A stretch of DNA of 64,000 nucleotides, taken from positions 17,112,001-17,176,000 of the forward strand of contig CP075492.1 of assembly GCA_021613535.1 (NCBI GenBank). Reading direction: 5' to 3'. Both the position numbers and the translations under genes were made by a program. The notes beneath the pieces are model-generated. The model was given only the letters and a program-made list of their open reading frames with translations. It was not told where the DNA came from and did not search any database. The DNA comes from Adineta vaga (taxonomy: Eukaryota > Rotifera). How positions within the stretch are numbered: position 1 is the first letter of the stretch; every line of letters begins with the position of its first letter. This document shows positions 24,338-36,373 of this stretch, piece after piece.

Positions 24338-26171
24338 AAATTATTTTAACTCAAAAAGAATTTACTGAAAAAGTTAAAGATTTATTTACTAATGAATCAA
24401 TGAAAGATAAGATTCAATGTATGATGATAAATGATGGAATAGATAATATTAATAATTGGATTAATGAACATTTCTGTAAACAACAATGGATTTTATCTGA
24501 AATACATTTACCAATTCTATCGCATATATTTAACGTAGAAATTCATATTTGTTCTGTTGGAATTCATTCAAATTATGGACGAGTATTTGTTGAACATAGT
24601 AATCATACATTTGATTCATCGAGTATTTTTGTTGTATTGAATGATGAAAAGAATATAATTTGTTTATTCAAAATATGTGAATTAAAATTAAATTATTTAC
24701 TTGATCAATTACATTTAGTTCAAGATATTCAATCAAAAATTCGTTTATATCATCAAATAGTTTTATATTATCGTTTGAAAGCTGAATATTATGAAACGAT
24801 ACATCGATTAAAAGCTTTACCAATGTGGAATAGTGCTAAAGAATATTACTTAGATATCATTCAATTAGATAAAAATGATTTAAAAGCATCACTTGGTTAT
24901 GGACGTTCTCTTATTATGCTTAGTAAATGGAAAAAAGCAACAGAATTCTTACATGAAATCCTTCAATTGCATGAAGATTCGAATGAAGGATGGTATTTAT
25001 TAGGTTTAGCATATCGAAAATTACGAATCTATGATAAAGCAGAATATGAAATTCGAAAATCACTTTCGAAATCATCAGATTATAAAGATGCTATCAATGA
25101 ATTGCGAATAATTGAAACTTTACAAACCGAAAAAATTGATGATCGTCTGAAAGTTTATGATCGTATGACAACGAGTGATACTCGTCGGAATGAAAATTCT
25201 TCAAATTTTAATATTTTATCGATTGATGGAGGTGGCATTCGAGGTTTAATGCCAGCTGTATGGTTAGCTGAAATTGAACGTCGTACAAATCGTTCAGCCG
25301 CATCGATGTTTCATATGATGGCTGGAACATCAACAGGTGCGATTATTGCAGCTGGTCTATCTACTCCAAATCTTGAGTTTTCAAAGCTCGTTATCGAGCT
25401 GCTGATATTGTTAAACTTTATGTTAGTCATTCAAATGAAGTTTTCAAAAAGCCATCAGAAAGATTTTATAATATGCGACGTTATTTATCACAAGAAGCAA
25501 AATATATTGATGATGGTCGAAAAAACTTATTTGGAGAATATTTTGATCATACACTTTTATCACAAGTATTAACTGAATTAGTTATTCCAACTGTGAAAAC
25601 TGATAAACAAATAACACATTTATTTAATCGTTATGATTGTCGTCATAGTCATGCACGTGATTATGAATTACAAGATATTCTTATGTGTACAACAGCAGCA
25701 CCAACTTATTTTTCATCATATCACTTAGATAATTGTCAATATATTGATGGTGGCGTTCAAATGAATAATCCAGTTATGGCTGCATATGATGAAGCAATAC
25801 GATATGGTAAATCAAAAGAAGATATTTTTATTTTATCACTTGGTACAGGTGATTATGTACCAAACCCGTTACATCCAAATGCGAATCGACATTTATTATT
25901 CTATGCAATGAATGTTCAACAAGTTTTGAATATTATTTGTGACGGACCACAATATAATATGGATGTTCATATGTTATCGGTTTTAAATAAAGAAAAATAT
26001 CAACGTTGGCAATTATGGTTCGAAGAACCAATTGAATTAGATGCGTATAAAGAGCCATTTATTGAAATCTTATTTGATAAAGCACGAGCATTTTTTGAAG
26101 AAATGGAAGGTTATGATAATGATAAACGTTTAGGACTTTTGCTCGATCGATTAAAAGATGATGCACATTAA
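24334..26171 (+). pseudogene. TPR + patatin-like phospholipase; one frameshift
   Basis: Residues 1-110 weakly resemble an OTU-type fold (low confidence). Residues 150-260 are TPR repeats (AKEYYLDIIQLDKNDLKASL, EGWYLLGLAYRKLRIYDKAE). The patatin domain follows, with the oxyanion-hole motif DGGGIRG, the nucleophile elbow GTSTG and, after the lesion, the catalytic Asp in IDGGVQMNNP: the Ser-Asp dyad of iPLA2/patatin lipases. The reading frame switches near 25376-25390, just after GLSTPNL; downstream coding is intact to the TAA at 26169. The family hydrolyses membrane phospholipids. TPR/patatin fusions occur in fungal and bacterial immune-type proteins, which makes a defence role conceivable but unproven. 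One indel in an otherwise perfect lipase could be recent decay or assembly error. Confidence 0.75.
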
Positions 26172-26683
26172 TTTCAATAGTTTTCCAACTTTGATTTATA
26201 TTGATTTTTTGTTTTTGTAATCTTATAATAAAATTTTAAAAGTGTGGGTGTGAGTAAGGATTATATTCTTCTCTGCACCCATACCCACACCCAGGTTATA
26301 TAATAATTAAAATTGATCGAATTAAAAGGGTGAGGGGTGAAGATGGATAAGGACAATACTCATACCTGTTAGTTAAGAAACTTGTTTTATTAGATTGAAG
26401 AAAAAACATAAGTTACAATTTTCTGAATAATTTCTGTCATGCATTTTTTTAATCTACTTGGTATCCAGTAACATCATATGCAAAGCACGTTAAAGGACGT
26501 GTGATATATATTATTTTGACGCTAATATTACTTCAGAACTCGTTCATGATTTTCATTCTATTAGTTGATTTACTCATATATTTTAGAAAAAAATCACGAG
26601 AAAGTAGAAGACAAGAAGCAGTATTAAAAAATACTTGTCAAACTAAAATTTCCATGAACAATAAGTAAAAGAGCATTATATCT
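26172..26683. other. Intergenic spacer with two TGTGGG elements
   Basis: 3' flank of the patatin gene and 5' flank of the NHL-Hint gene. It contains a hairpin at 26241-26293 and a single GGGTGAGGGGTG arm at 26328-26340. No gene is seen. Confidence 0.5.
26241..26293. repeat. TGTGGG-type hairpin element
   Basis: GTGTGGGTGTGAGTAAGG on the left pairs with CACCCATACCCACACCC on the right, with a loop of about 18 bp. Confidence 0.7.
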
Positions 26684-29600
26684 ATGATTGCTCTAGTCGT
26701 TATACTCTTGGTTATTAATCATTCTGCAGGTAAAAACAAAAATTGATCAGCTTTTTTCTACTTAATCATATGATAGTCTTAATAAAAATATGCATTTACT
26801 ATTATACGAAAGAAGCTTTCAGCACTTAAAAGCACTCCTCCTCACAAATGATTTCCTAGTTTTTATTATTGCTTTGCGCTATAATTTTCAGGATTGAGTG
26901 ACCTTAGTGAGATATGTGTTTTTGGTAAAGGTTTCAACAACTAAATCTCATCAGCCGAATGTGGGTAAAGATATTGTCCCTATGCATCCTCATCCACATT
27001 TCTCGATTATGTCAAAAATGATTAGAAAATTGTCTTCTTCTGTATAGGTGTGTCTTACAATCAGCCCAAATTTAGTTCATGTGCATTTTGGGACTCAAAT
27101 GCAACTACATTTGCTGATGGCTACACAATTGGGCAACAATCATCTGGTATTTTTATCAACGTAAAAAACAATATTTATGTAACCGATGGAGAACATGGTC
27201 GTATTCTCATATGGGATAATGAAACATCGACTCCAACTAAAATTATTAGTGAAGATTTGATCAAACCATGGAGTCTCTTTGTCACGACACAAGATGATAT
27301 TCTTGTTGATAATGGTAATTTTAACAATCGAATCGACAAATGGACAGTGAATACAACGACTCATAAATTTGTGATGAATGTGAATGGTTCTTGTACAGGA
27401 TTATTTGTTAATATCAATAATAATCTTTATTGTTCGTTGGTAAATCATCATCGCGTTGTTAGATTTACACTCGACAACAATCTTGCTCTACCAATGATTG
27501 TCGCGGGTACTGGTTGTCCTGGCCCAATAGCTAACATGCTCGATCATCCACATGGCATCTTTGTCGACATTGGTTTCAACTTATACGTGGCAGATTCATA
27601 TAACAATCGAATTCAACAACTTTTGCCAAATCAAATGAATGCAATCACTGTAGTTGGCTTTGGAGCAGCCGTGTATTTCATACTTAATAGACCGACATGT
27701 ATTGTAGTCGGTGTTGATGGTGATCTTTTTATTGTAGATAGTCACAACCATCGAATCGTTCGATCGACAATACATGGAGTTCAGTGTTTAGTTGGATGCT
27801 CAGGTAAAAGTGGAGCCATGTCAAGTCAATTGCACAATCCACAAACAATGGCTTTTGACAGTAATGGTAATATATTTGTCACCGATTTGAACAATCACAG
27901 AATTCAAAAATTTATTCTCACTATTAACTCATGCGGTATGTCTGTTTCCTTTCGATTGGAAGATGAATATAGCGATTGTTTTTTTACGAAAGTATGGAAG
28001 TGTATTATTAAAAGTATCGATGGATATGTTAGTACAGATATTAAATGAGTGAAATTTCAACACTCACCTAATTTTCGAAAATAGATAACGATAGAAATAT
28101 TTAATTTGCCAATCATATCAAGATTATTACTTCAATCATGTGTTTAGCTGGGTAAAAGTTTTAGAAAAAAATAGAAAAAAAAAGAAATATGATTATTATC
28201 ATCAAACGTACATTAAAATTTTCACTTCAAGACGGAGTTAGATAGTTTTTAGTTACTTTTTTCAACTTATATCAAAAACATTTCCTGATCAAACTGAACT
28301 GAATTAGATGAAAGAAAAAGACGTACGAAATAATCTATTGATAAGTACAACAATTGAAAAAGAATAAAAGTTCAGTGGGTAAACACCAAAATAAAATGCA
28401 TAATTGTTCATTTGCTCTCCCCCTGATTACGTCACTGATCAGCAGTTGTTGTACGATTATATATATTCGATCAAAAAATTTATAATGTTTTAATGCATAG
28501 ACATTTTTTTCTATGCGCATTGAAATGCGTTAAAAAAGGCTTGTGTGATTATGAATTCGTCTATTGCGATCTCACTCGATACCTATTATACTTAACATAG
28601 AACTATATGTGATTGTCAAACAATATGCTAAATTAAAATATCAATAGAAACAAATCACACATTTATAAATACTCTTGTGATATTTTCTATATAATTCTAG
28701 AAACTACGACGACGACGAAAATGACTACTATCACTACGATAATTACTGCTACGACGACGAAAACGACTACTAGCACTACGACAATTACTGCTACGACGAC
28801 GAAAATGACTACAAAATTTACAACGACACCATGTGAGAAGCAATCTTTTTACATTTCTGAATTGCTTTCATTCATTATAGTTTTACATGCATAATAGTGT
28901 TATAAAATTTCTAGATTAATTGAGTATAGCCATTAAGAATAACGAATAACTAGTTTGCTTAAATCCACGAAAAATGATTCCAGATTTATGTGACAGAACT
29001 AAGCACTTATCACTTCATCTTCTATATTTTTGGGATTTCTAATATATAGAATAGTATTTGTTTGTGTATATAGCGTGTTATTTCGGTAAAGATTATGTTA
29101 ATCTCGTCGAAGGTGGACGACGTCAAATTAGTCAATTAAAAGTCGGAGATCGAGTCTGGACATTAAGTCATGATGGCGAACATCTAATCGAAGATGAAAT
29201 CATGTTCATAGGACATGCTGTACCTACTATTCCAAGTTTGTATAATTCTCTATTCTGATTAGTTTTCTAAATAAATTATTTTAATTAAGCTTATTTTTAT
29301 ACATTCACAACAATTGAAGGACATACAATTAGTTTAACAGATGCACATTATATAGTCGTTGCTACCGATGATGAAATAAACATGGAAATTGTTCATGCTT
29401 CAAAAGTAACACTTAACCATAAATTAATAATGGCTGGTCGTCGAATGAGTCTTGAAAAAATAGTCTTTTCTATACGTATTGGTTATTATTCTCCAATAAC
29501 ACTTAGTGGATATTTACTTGTAAATAATATCTCAACATCAGTTTATAGTGATATGTAATTATAAAACAAATTCATATTTTAATACTATACTGTTTTGTTT

Positions 29601-29881
29601 TCTTTAGTTTTCAGGCTTCACACGATTTCCTTCATAAAATAGTTGCTCCATGTAGAATTTATTATCGAATAGCGAGATGGTTATTCGGTAATGATTACAA
29701 TCCATTGGGAAATGGTATTGAAAATGATATTCATCCCATAGGAACATTTGTTATAAATAATTATAAAAAAATTGAATTATTTTTCGTCATAATTCCTTTT
29801 ATAATACCAATTACAATTATGATTTTAATTATTTATTTAACTGAATATTTTTTTCATATAAAATTATTTATTCTTATTTAA
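26684..29881 (+). CDS. Secreted NHL-propeller + Thr-rich linker + hedgehog-type Hint protein
   Basis: Six exons (26684-26729, 27048-27935, 28701-28832, 29074-29235, 29290-29554, 29608-29881) keep phase at every GT-AG junction and give 588 residues with no lesion. Exon 1 is a signal peptide (MIALVVILLVINHS). Exon 2 has NHL repeats (LYVADSYNNRIQ, LFIVDSHNHRIV, IFVTDLNNHRIQ), a beta-propeller. Exon 3 is a Thr-rich linker. Exons 4-6 form a Hint domain beginning at the conserved nucleophile Cys (SCYFGKDYVNLVEGG), then LKVGDRVWTL, the block-B-like ISLTDAHYIVV and LLVNNIST. As in hedgehog autoprocessing, the Hint part would cleave before its first Cys and release the NHL-Thr part. The extreme C-terminus has a TM-like segment (FFVIIPFIIPITIMILIIYL). 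Intron 2 (765 bp) could hide a further exon. Confidence 0.85.
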
Positions 29882-31032
29882 AAAAGATACGTTGTCCCTT
29901 TCATTGGTAACATGGGCAGTTAAATTGTCCGACATGATATTTTTTTGTAACTTCTCTATTTGTCAATAAAAATATTTTGTTTCGATCACAGCACTATATT
30001 TTTATCTTTTTAGTTTTTCCACTTCAATACATTTGTAATTTTTATGCCGTTCTTGGTTAACATACAAAAGTAATTGAATACTACGATGAAGCATTAAAGT
30101 TGTATAAGGATTCTCTTTCTCACAAGTGCGAGGATGTGAGGGTGGACATTTTCTGATTAAAATCGATAGAGCTCGATTTGGGACCAGTGACGGGATCGGT
30201 TCGATTCGCAAAAGAAAATGATAAATATAATTTATATATTTTGTATGTCTATAACAATTGGTCAGAAGACAATCAGTCCGACGATAATTGTTCGTAGTCA
30301 AGTAATCATATAGAGAAAGTTGAATAAGAGAAAAAAAATTAATTAATAACAAATATAAGAACAAATATATTCTTTGTGTTTTCTAATTATGTAAGAGTTG
30401 AAAATGAGAAAATATGACAAGTTATGTAAACGTTTATTTCGATAAAAATCTTATGTTTGAAATGAATGATGATTAGTATTCAATCAGTGCTAGAACATGA
30501 ATATAATTTTCTGCTTTTTTTTACATCTGTTTCACAATAGTTGATTACTTCTATAAAAATGCGATTAAGTGCTATATAATCAATTTATTGTTTACGATCT
30601 CTCATATCGTTTTCTGTGCTGTTCCTTTATTCTAAGCCTAATTAAATTTTTAGATTCTCACATAATGTATCTCTTTACGTTAATCAAGCTATAGTAGTAT
30701 GACGATTCAAAAGATGTTTCTTAATTATTGATAAGCTTACGACAAACTAGTTGTCGTATTAATTGACCTATGAGTAATTTGTCAACTAGTATTTCAAGGC
30801 AATATACCTATGATTTACAAGAACACAAAGAATTTCATTTCTCTCTAGAATTCGCTTGTCGAATATATTCAAGTGCGGACGGACAGTCAACTTTTAAGAC
30901 TGCTGAAAAGATATTCTAATATCTTTGCGAGCTTGGTCAGTTTCTGTTGACAGCACTTTTAAAATAAAGTTTTTATAAATAATACATGGTTAGGGATTAT
31001 ATATTTAATATATATTTTTAACTAGTTAAAAA
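29882..31032. other. 1.15-kb intergenic region
   Basis: AT-rich. A 120-codon frame on the minus strand (30002-30364) has no recognisable domain and biased composition, so I do not call it. No repeat of note was seen. Confidence 0.5.
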
Positions 31033-31429
31033 AGTACAGTAGAACCTCGCTTATCTGAACACCGCGCGGTTCCAACCAAAATGTTCACAATGACGAGATG
31101 ATCATAATGGATAGGATGATTGATAAAATAAATCTAAACACAATTTTTTACCAGTTCCTGTTCTATCTGAATATAACTTAATCATTTTATTCAATAAATT
31201 ATTATTATTTATCATGAAATACGGGCCCAGATAATGTGTATTCTTTTTGATATCTGAAGAATAAACCACTCGTAATTTTTCTCATTTATTTCTTGAGTAA
31301 GGTCGTTTGTTGATTTTCGTTTCATTCTTTTGCTCTTGTTACATTCATAATCGTCAAGATATTCATTTTTTCTTTTAAGAATATTCGACAAGTAACGCTC
31401 GTCGTGCCGACTCACTTAACCCTCGGCTG
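31033..31429 (-). mobile_element. Pogo/Tigger-like transposon remnant
   Basis: Position 31033 begins CAGTAGAACCTCGCTTATC directly after TA, matching the terminus typical of pogo-type elements (TA target). On the minus strand, 31212-31415 encodes ILKRKNEYLDDYECNKSKRM and NYEWFILQISKRIHI, which resemble the second helix-turn-helix (CENP-B/Tc5 type) of pogo transposases. The catalytic DDE region and the second terminus are not present, so it is an internally deleted relic. Confidence 0.55.
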
Positions 31430-31665
31430 TGAAAGACATATATTCTTTTAATGTCCCAATAGCGAGACGAATTGACTTAGCAACTTTACATATGAGGAAA
31501 CGGTTGAAGTGCTTTTACTAAAGTATTTATTAACTTTCGAAAACAAAATACCCGATTTTTCTAATAAAATCAAAGAGGATAAAACGTATTTTTCATTGGG
31601 ATCTTACAACAATATCATGAGTACTAGGAGTTACGTGCAAAATTAAACAAAACAAATAAAGATCG
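31430..31665. other. Short spacer
   Basis: AT-rich spacer between the pogo-like and PIF1-like relics. I see nothing recognisable in it. Confidence 0.4.
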
Positions 31666-33130
31666 TCAGAAGCATTGAGCAAAGCGTAGTTGTGTTTCTG
31701 TGTATAGTTTATCTAATCTTTCCGTCTCCGTAAGTTGCGATTTTGCTGGCTTCATCAATAAAGTTTTGTAATCGAAATGTCTTAAAATGATTAAGTCAGT
31801 CAGACGTTTCACACGTGACAATGGAACATAAATTGCGGCAATATCATCAGTTCTGCTTGGTAGTTTTAAATCAATGACAACATTACTCAAAGTTTGACCT
31901 TGACTTTTATGTGTCGTGATAGCAAATGTAGGCACAAGTGGTAATGCACGTCGCTTAATCGATAGAATTGTTTTCGAATGTGATTTTGGTTTCTTATCTT
32001 TTGGTAGCATATCAGCAATATTAATACGAAATGTTTGTTCCATTAATGGTATCGGGATGAGATTTGATTGAAGTTGTTCGAAATTGCATTCAATTTTTGA
32101 CCGAACGATTTCAATGATGGCGTACAATGGTTTACGGATGTATCGTGTATTGTTGGGGAATGTTTCTGAGATACTGTCTGTTGACACAGAATCTTCTTCA
32201 TACACAAGTTGTCGAAAGATCCCATTCATTCCATTGATAAGACCCAGTTCTATAGCAATATTTTGTGTTAAAATAACAGGCATTCCAGGAACTAATGGCA
32301 GAAGACCAGGTAAATGCTATGTTCTGCTATCAGATAATTCTAACAACTTTTTAACTAATTTTGGATCTTCGATTGATTTGCCTTTACAACTATCTTGAGC
32401 AGTGCACACCATAAGTGCTTGACCCACTTCTACTGCCTTATGAATTGGTGCCTTATTGTTTAGTCTTGTCCGTACTTCGTTTCGGAACACGAGAATGGGC
32501 GCCTAAAAAGACGAAGATATGTAAGTATTCGGAAGAAAAAGAATTCTTTACTTTATTCCAAGGTGGATCACATAGAGAATTTACTGACGGTTGTCCTACA
32601 ACTCGTGTTAACAGTGACCCATAATCGTCACGATTACATTGTCCATGACGAAGTCGATCGAGAAGTTGAAGATATCGAGAATCTTCCGTTCGCATTTGTT
32701 GAGTGAGTTTTACAACGCAGTTGATTTGGAGAATTAGAGAACGTGCAACGCGTTGTTGAATTTCCTTCTCATTGAGCGATTTGTCTGATTTTTTTTTCGA
32801 TGGTAAAGAGAAATCGGTATATAATGGTGCATCGTATATGGGTCGGTATTGCAAATAATCACCAAAGAAAATAACGTTTACACCACCGAACGGACTTTGA
32901 GCATCGACATGTTTTGCAGAGCACATTATTCGATTAAGTTTTGCTAATAAATGTAAACCAACCATACTCATTTCATCGATTAACAGATATTCGACTAGTC
33001 TCCACTCTTTTTCAAGTTTTGAATCACCTGCTTTGATGATTCGTGGTTGTCTCGAATCGCGTTGTTCACCTAAAAATGAACGTTTGCGACTGTTTAAAAA
33101 AAATGTTTTTTTGACCTTTGACCCTGACAC
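31666..33130 (-). pseudogene. PIF1-like DNA helicase, 5'-truncated, one nonsense codon
   Basis: On the minus strand, 32453-33130 and 31666-32440 hold helicase blocks joined by an intron of about 50 bp (donor GTAAAG, acceptor TTTTTAG). Seen are Walker B (EYLLIDEMSMVGLHLL), the Q-like FFGDYLQYRP, an arginine motif (TQQMRTED), LPLVPGMPVILTQN, and motifs V/VI (YAITT/FAITTHKSQGQTL ... YVPLSRVKR). PIF1 enzymes unwind DNA 5'-3'. Many rotifer copies of this type belong to Helitrons or to expanded PIF1 families. The Walker A region is missing because homology stops at about 33085, next to a (CAGA)n run at 33126-33147. A TAG at 32317-32319 interrupts the frame. No Helitron Rep domain is seen nearby. 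Confidence 0.75.
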
Positions 33131-34919
33131 AAACAGACAGACAGACAGGTAGACAAACTATTTTTTCATATGACCCTCCTTACAGTCGAGGGAATAGGTG
33201 ATTTATTACGAACTAGTTCTTTACTTCGTCAAAATTTCGATTTTGATTTGAGTATTGATTACTATGTAATAATGTAATTCTAAACATGCTTTATGATTGA
33301 ATAGATGGAGCCCCATTCGAAATACGTATCGTGTGATGCTTTGAATTTCTGATCTCTCTTTTATAATTGAAATAAGCCATTTGAAAAATTTCTTAAGAAA
33401 AGACGAAACGCATCGTGATAGCTTGTTACTCACCCCACACCCTTACTCTCTCAGTCTGTATTCATCACACAAATATTTATCTTCTTCGATACATTTAAAC
33501 ACTTGATTCAAATGTCGATTCATACGACGATCTTTCGAAGACTATGTTTTGTTCTTGCAACCATTTGAAGAGAGAGTAATATTGATTCAGTTTTACAATT
33601 CAATAGGCAATTTAAAGCCAAAGTATAGTTTCATTGATGAATATTAAAGATTGACTCAGCCAATAATAGAGAACGAGGCCCAACACCGCGAAAAAAAAAC
33701 GTTTTGATGACAGGAACGGTAAAAATTGAGGAGGAGTTGTGCAATTCGAGTGATTCACGAGACTGACGTATAAGTAGTTGAAGAAATCATCTCTCTCACC
33801 ACATATATTTGACAGAAAGTTAAATAGAGAAAGGTAAGCATTACTTTCTGTTTTTCTTTTTTCGAATACAAGTTCGTGACGCTGACGACTTACGAAATAA
33901 TTCAAAGGACGTGATTTGGCTTATTAGAAGCTCGTTTTTACGTAAGATACTTTCAGTTAACTGTGGATCTGTAATGTCTAATAATGTTCCATTAGAGATT
34001 CTATCATCTAGTGATTGGATACTGAGTAGAATACTTGATAATTTCGATACTTATTACTAATTGACATAAGTAGTACTTTTTTAGTAAAAAATATAGTGAA
34101 ATCAGTAAACAATTTATTCTGGTTCATCTTTATATTATATTCTCAAAACTCGTTGATTTTTAATTTCGATCAGTTCCATCGATACCATTTTATAGTGTCT
34201 AGTTTGAAGATTTGTTTCATGAACAAAAACTGATAATTTTTATTAAAGATCGTTCTATACTAAACAATGTAACATATGTCTATGCTGCAATAAAACCAAT
34301 AATAAAATTAAAAAAATAACAAATGATTATAAATGATTCAGAAATTCCATACTAATCATCATCAAAATGGATTGAGTTACAAATGTCGCTTAACTATGAA
34401 TATTAAGTGTATTCTACCCGTATATATTTCCTGAGAAAATCATGTTAGAGTTCAATTGCGCGTCTAAAGCATAAAATTTTGCGCACTGTTATAAACCTCT
34501 CTCATTTTATAAGTAGCTAATTATATCTATAAATCCCATTCCTCACATACTTTAGTTTGGTATGAAATTCGCGAGCTGTGCTATTAAAGATTATAGTAGT
34601 GATCTTGAGGAATAATGTTATTACTAGTATTGTACATCCAAATACCAGTATAAATATATCAGATGTATAGTCAGGCCTTTTCATAGGGAAAATACCCAAA
34701 AGATACCATTTTACTTGCTGTACTTGTTTTCATTCAATGACAGTATGGGATCCTAGTGAGTAATTATAAAAATTTCCTAGTGGGTCAAACTACGTCTTTA
34801 TAAAAAGATGAATATCTAGAAGTTGCTCTCACTGCGAGAAGGAGACTGCAGAAGAAGCTTTTTTCATGTTATGTTACTATTGTTTTGTATTTAGAGACAA
34901 CTACATCAAATCCGATATA
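33131..34919. other. 1.8-kb intergenic region
   Basis: Only short, unconvincing frames (for example 33612-33905 and 34517-34699 on the minus strand). A single CCCCACACCC arm lies at 33434-33443. Nothing else is recognisable. Confidence 0.45.
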
Positions 34920-35610
34920 ATGGATCCAAAGTGGGCCTTTCTTATAATTTCTGTCGGTATTCTCGTATTAATTTCTGCAATGGCATATCCCATTTACATT
35001 TATATTCAAGCTAAAACAGTAACTAACAGCTATCATCTCAATCAATGCAGAGTTCTAGCGACATCTGTGGGTCCAGGAACTTGTACGAAAAGGAGTGGGA
35101 GATCGTGTAAGTGGTTTGACTTTTCAAACATATCTGCATTCATTTTTGTATCGGAATTTTTATTGCTAAATCGACTTAAAATATATAAACAAAATTATTT
35201 GTTTTCCTAGTTAAATCGTATCCTTGCTACGAAGAAGCTGCCACTGTCGAGTACAATATATCAGCAAGTGTTCAACAAGGGATTGTTTATAAACAAGCAT
35301 CGAAGCTCGAAAAATTAATACCGACGGACGTATGTTTCAAGAATAATTACGATCAATTGATGATCTGCAACATGTCTGTGAATTATATATATTTTTTGTC
35401 TAGATTGGCACAGTTTTATCCTGCTATTACAGTCCTTTAGTGAATGGATCATTGAAATGGGAAAAGCCGATACCGACATATGAACGTATTGATATGATTA
35501 TTGCCGTCGTTATCATAGGGCTAATTATCATTATGTTAATTGGATTTCTTATATTTATCGTCTGGACACAATATGAAGAGTATAAAGAATGTTCAACTCA
35601 AGAAATATGA
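34920..35610 (+). CDS. Two-TM membrane protein with Cys-rich loop (BK-channel beta-subunit-like topology)
   Basis: Three exons (34920-35106, 35211-35329, 35404-35610) with GT-AG introns of 104 and 74 bp give 170 residues in phase. TM1 is AFLIISVGILVLISAMAYPI and TM2 is IDMIIAVVIIGLIIIMLIGF. The loop between them carries Cys in NQCRVL, GTCTKR, SYPCYEEA and VLSCYYSP. Short cytosolic tails, two TMs and a YPC.../CYYxP pattern resemble KCNMB/TipE-type channel auxiliary subunits, but length and identity are low, so this is a topology-based suggestion. No lesion. Confidence 0.65.
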
Positions 35611-36373
35611 TAAATAAAAGAAAGAGATCACGTAGAACGTATTCTCGGCTTGTCCAAGCGTAACGGTGTGACATTTTGACACACGATTTTCTCAATATCT
35701 CAAAAACTATAAACGCTAGAGAGTTCGTTCAAAGGTCATTCGACATAGCTTGGCATACTCTACGTTCACTGTAAAAATAAATGATTTCCATCAATCGTTC
35801 GATTTTCCAGGAAGATTCTTAGGTCGCGTAACGGTGTGACACTTTTTTTCGAAAAGTCATTATTGTCTTTTTACTTGATCTTAATTTATTTTGACATGTA
35901 TCTGACCGCTAAAATAAACATTTCTATACCTCAGCTGTCGACAGATAATATAAGTCTTTATTAGTACCTTCGTTTTGTTCATCGATCTTCTGTGTCTTTT
36001 ATCTTGATAAAGAGTATATCTCACTTTTGACACATATTTAGAGGCTCTTAGCCACTAGAGTGTAAATGAAAGCACCTCCACTCCAGTGTTTCTCCAGCCC
36101 GGGACGAAGACTCGGCCTCTTTCGAGCTAGATGTTTTTTTTTGTTCTTTTTTTCTTGTTTTCTTTACCTAATCTTATTTACAAATTTCTTATTAATAGTA
36201 TTTTTTTCACTTTTCGCCTAATATCTAGAAATAAATTTAATAACTAAACAAAGTAGAACTAAAAATTTATCCAAATATATTTGATCAATAGGTTATAGTT
36301 TTGTTTTCAGAATGGATTGAGAAATATCGAAATTCTAATGTATTTTCGTCAACAACATTAACTGAAGGCATTT
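35611..36373. other. Intergenic region with short direct repeat
   Basis: GTAACGGTGTGACATTTT (near 35659) is repeated as GTAACGGTGTGACACTTT (near 35827). A small GC-richer patch lies at 36075-36130. No gene is seen. Confidence 0.45.

Noticed and set aside
30002-30364. 120-codon frame on the minus strand
   Set aside because: No domain, no signal of conservation, and biased composition expected by chance in this DNA.
32084-32398. Plus-strand frames over the PIF1-like region
   Set aside because: They are antisense shadows of clear helicase coding on the minus strand.
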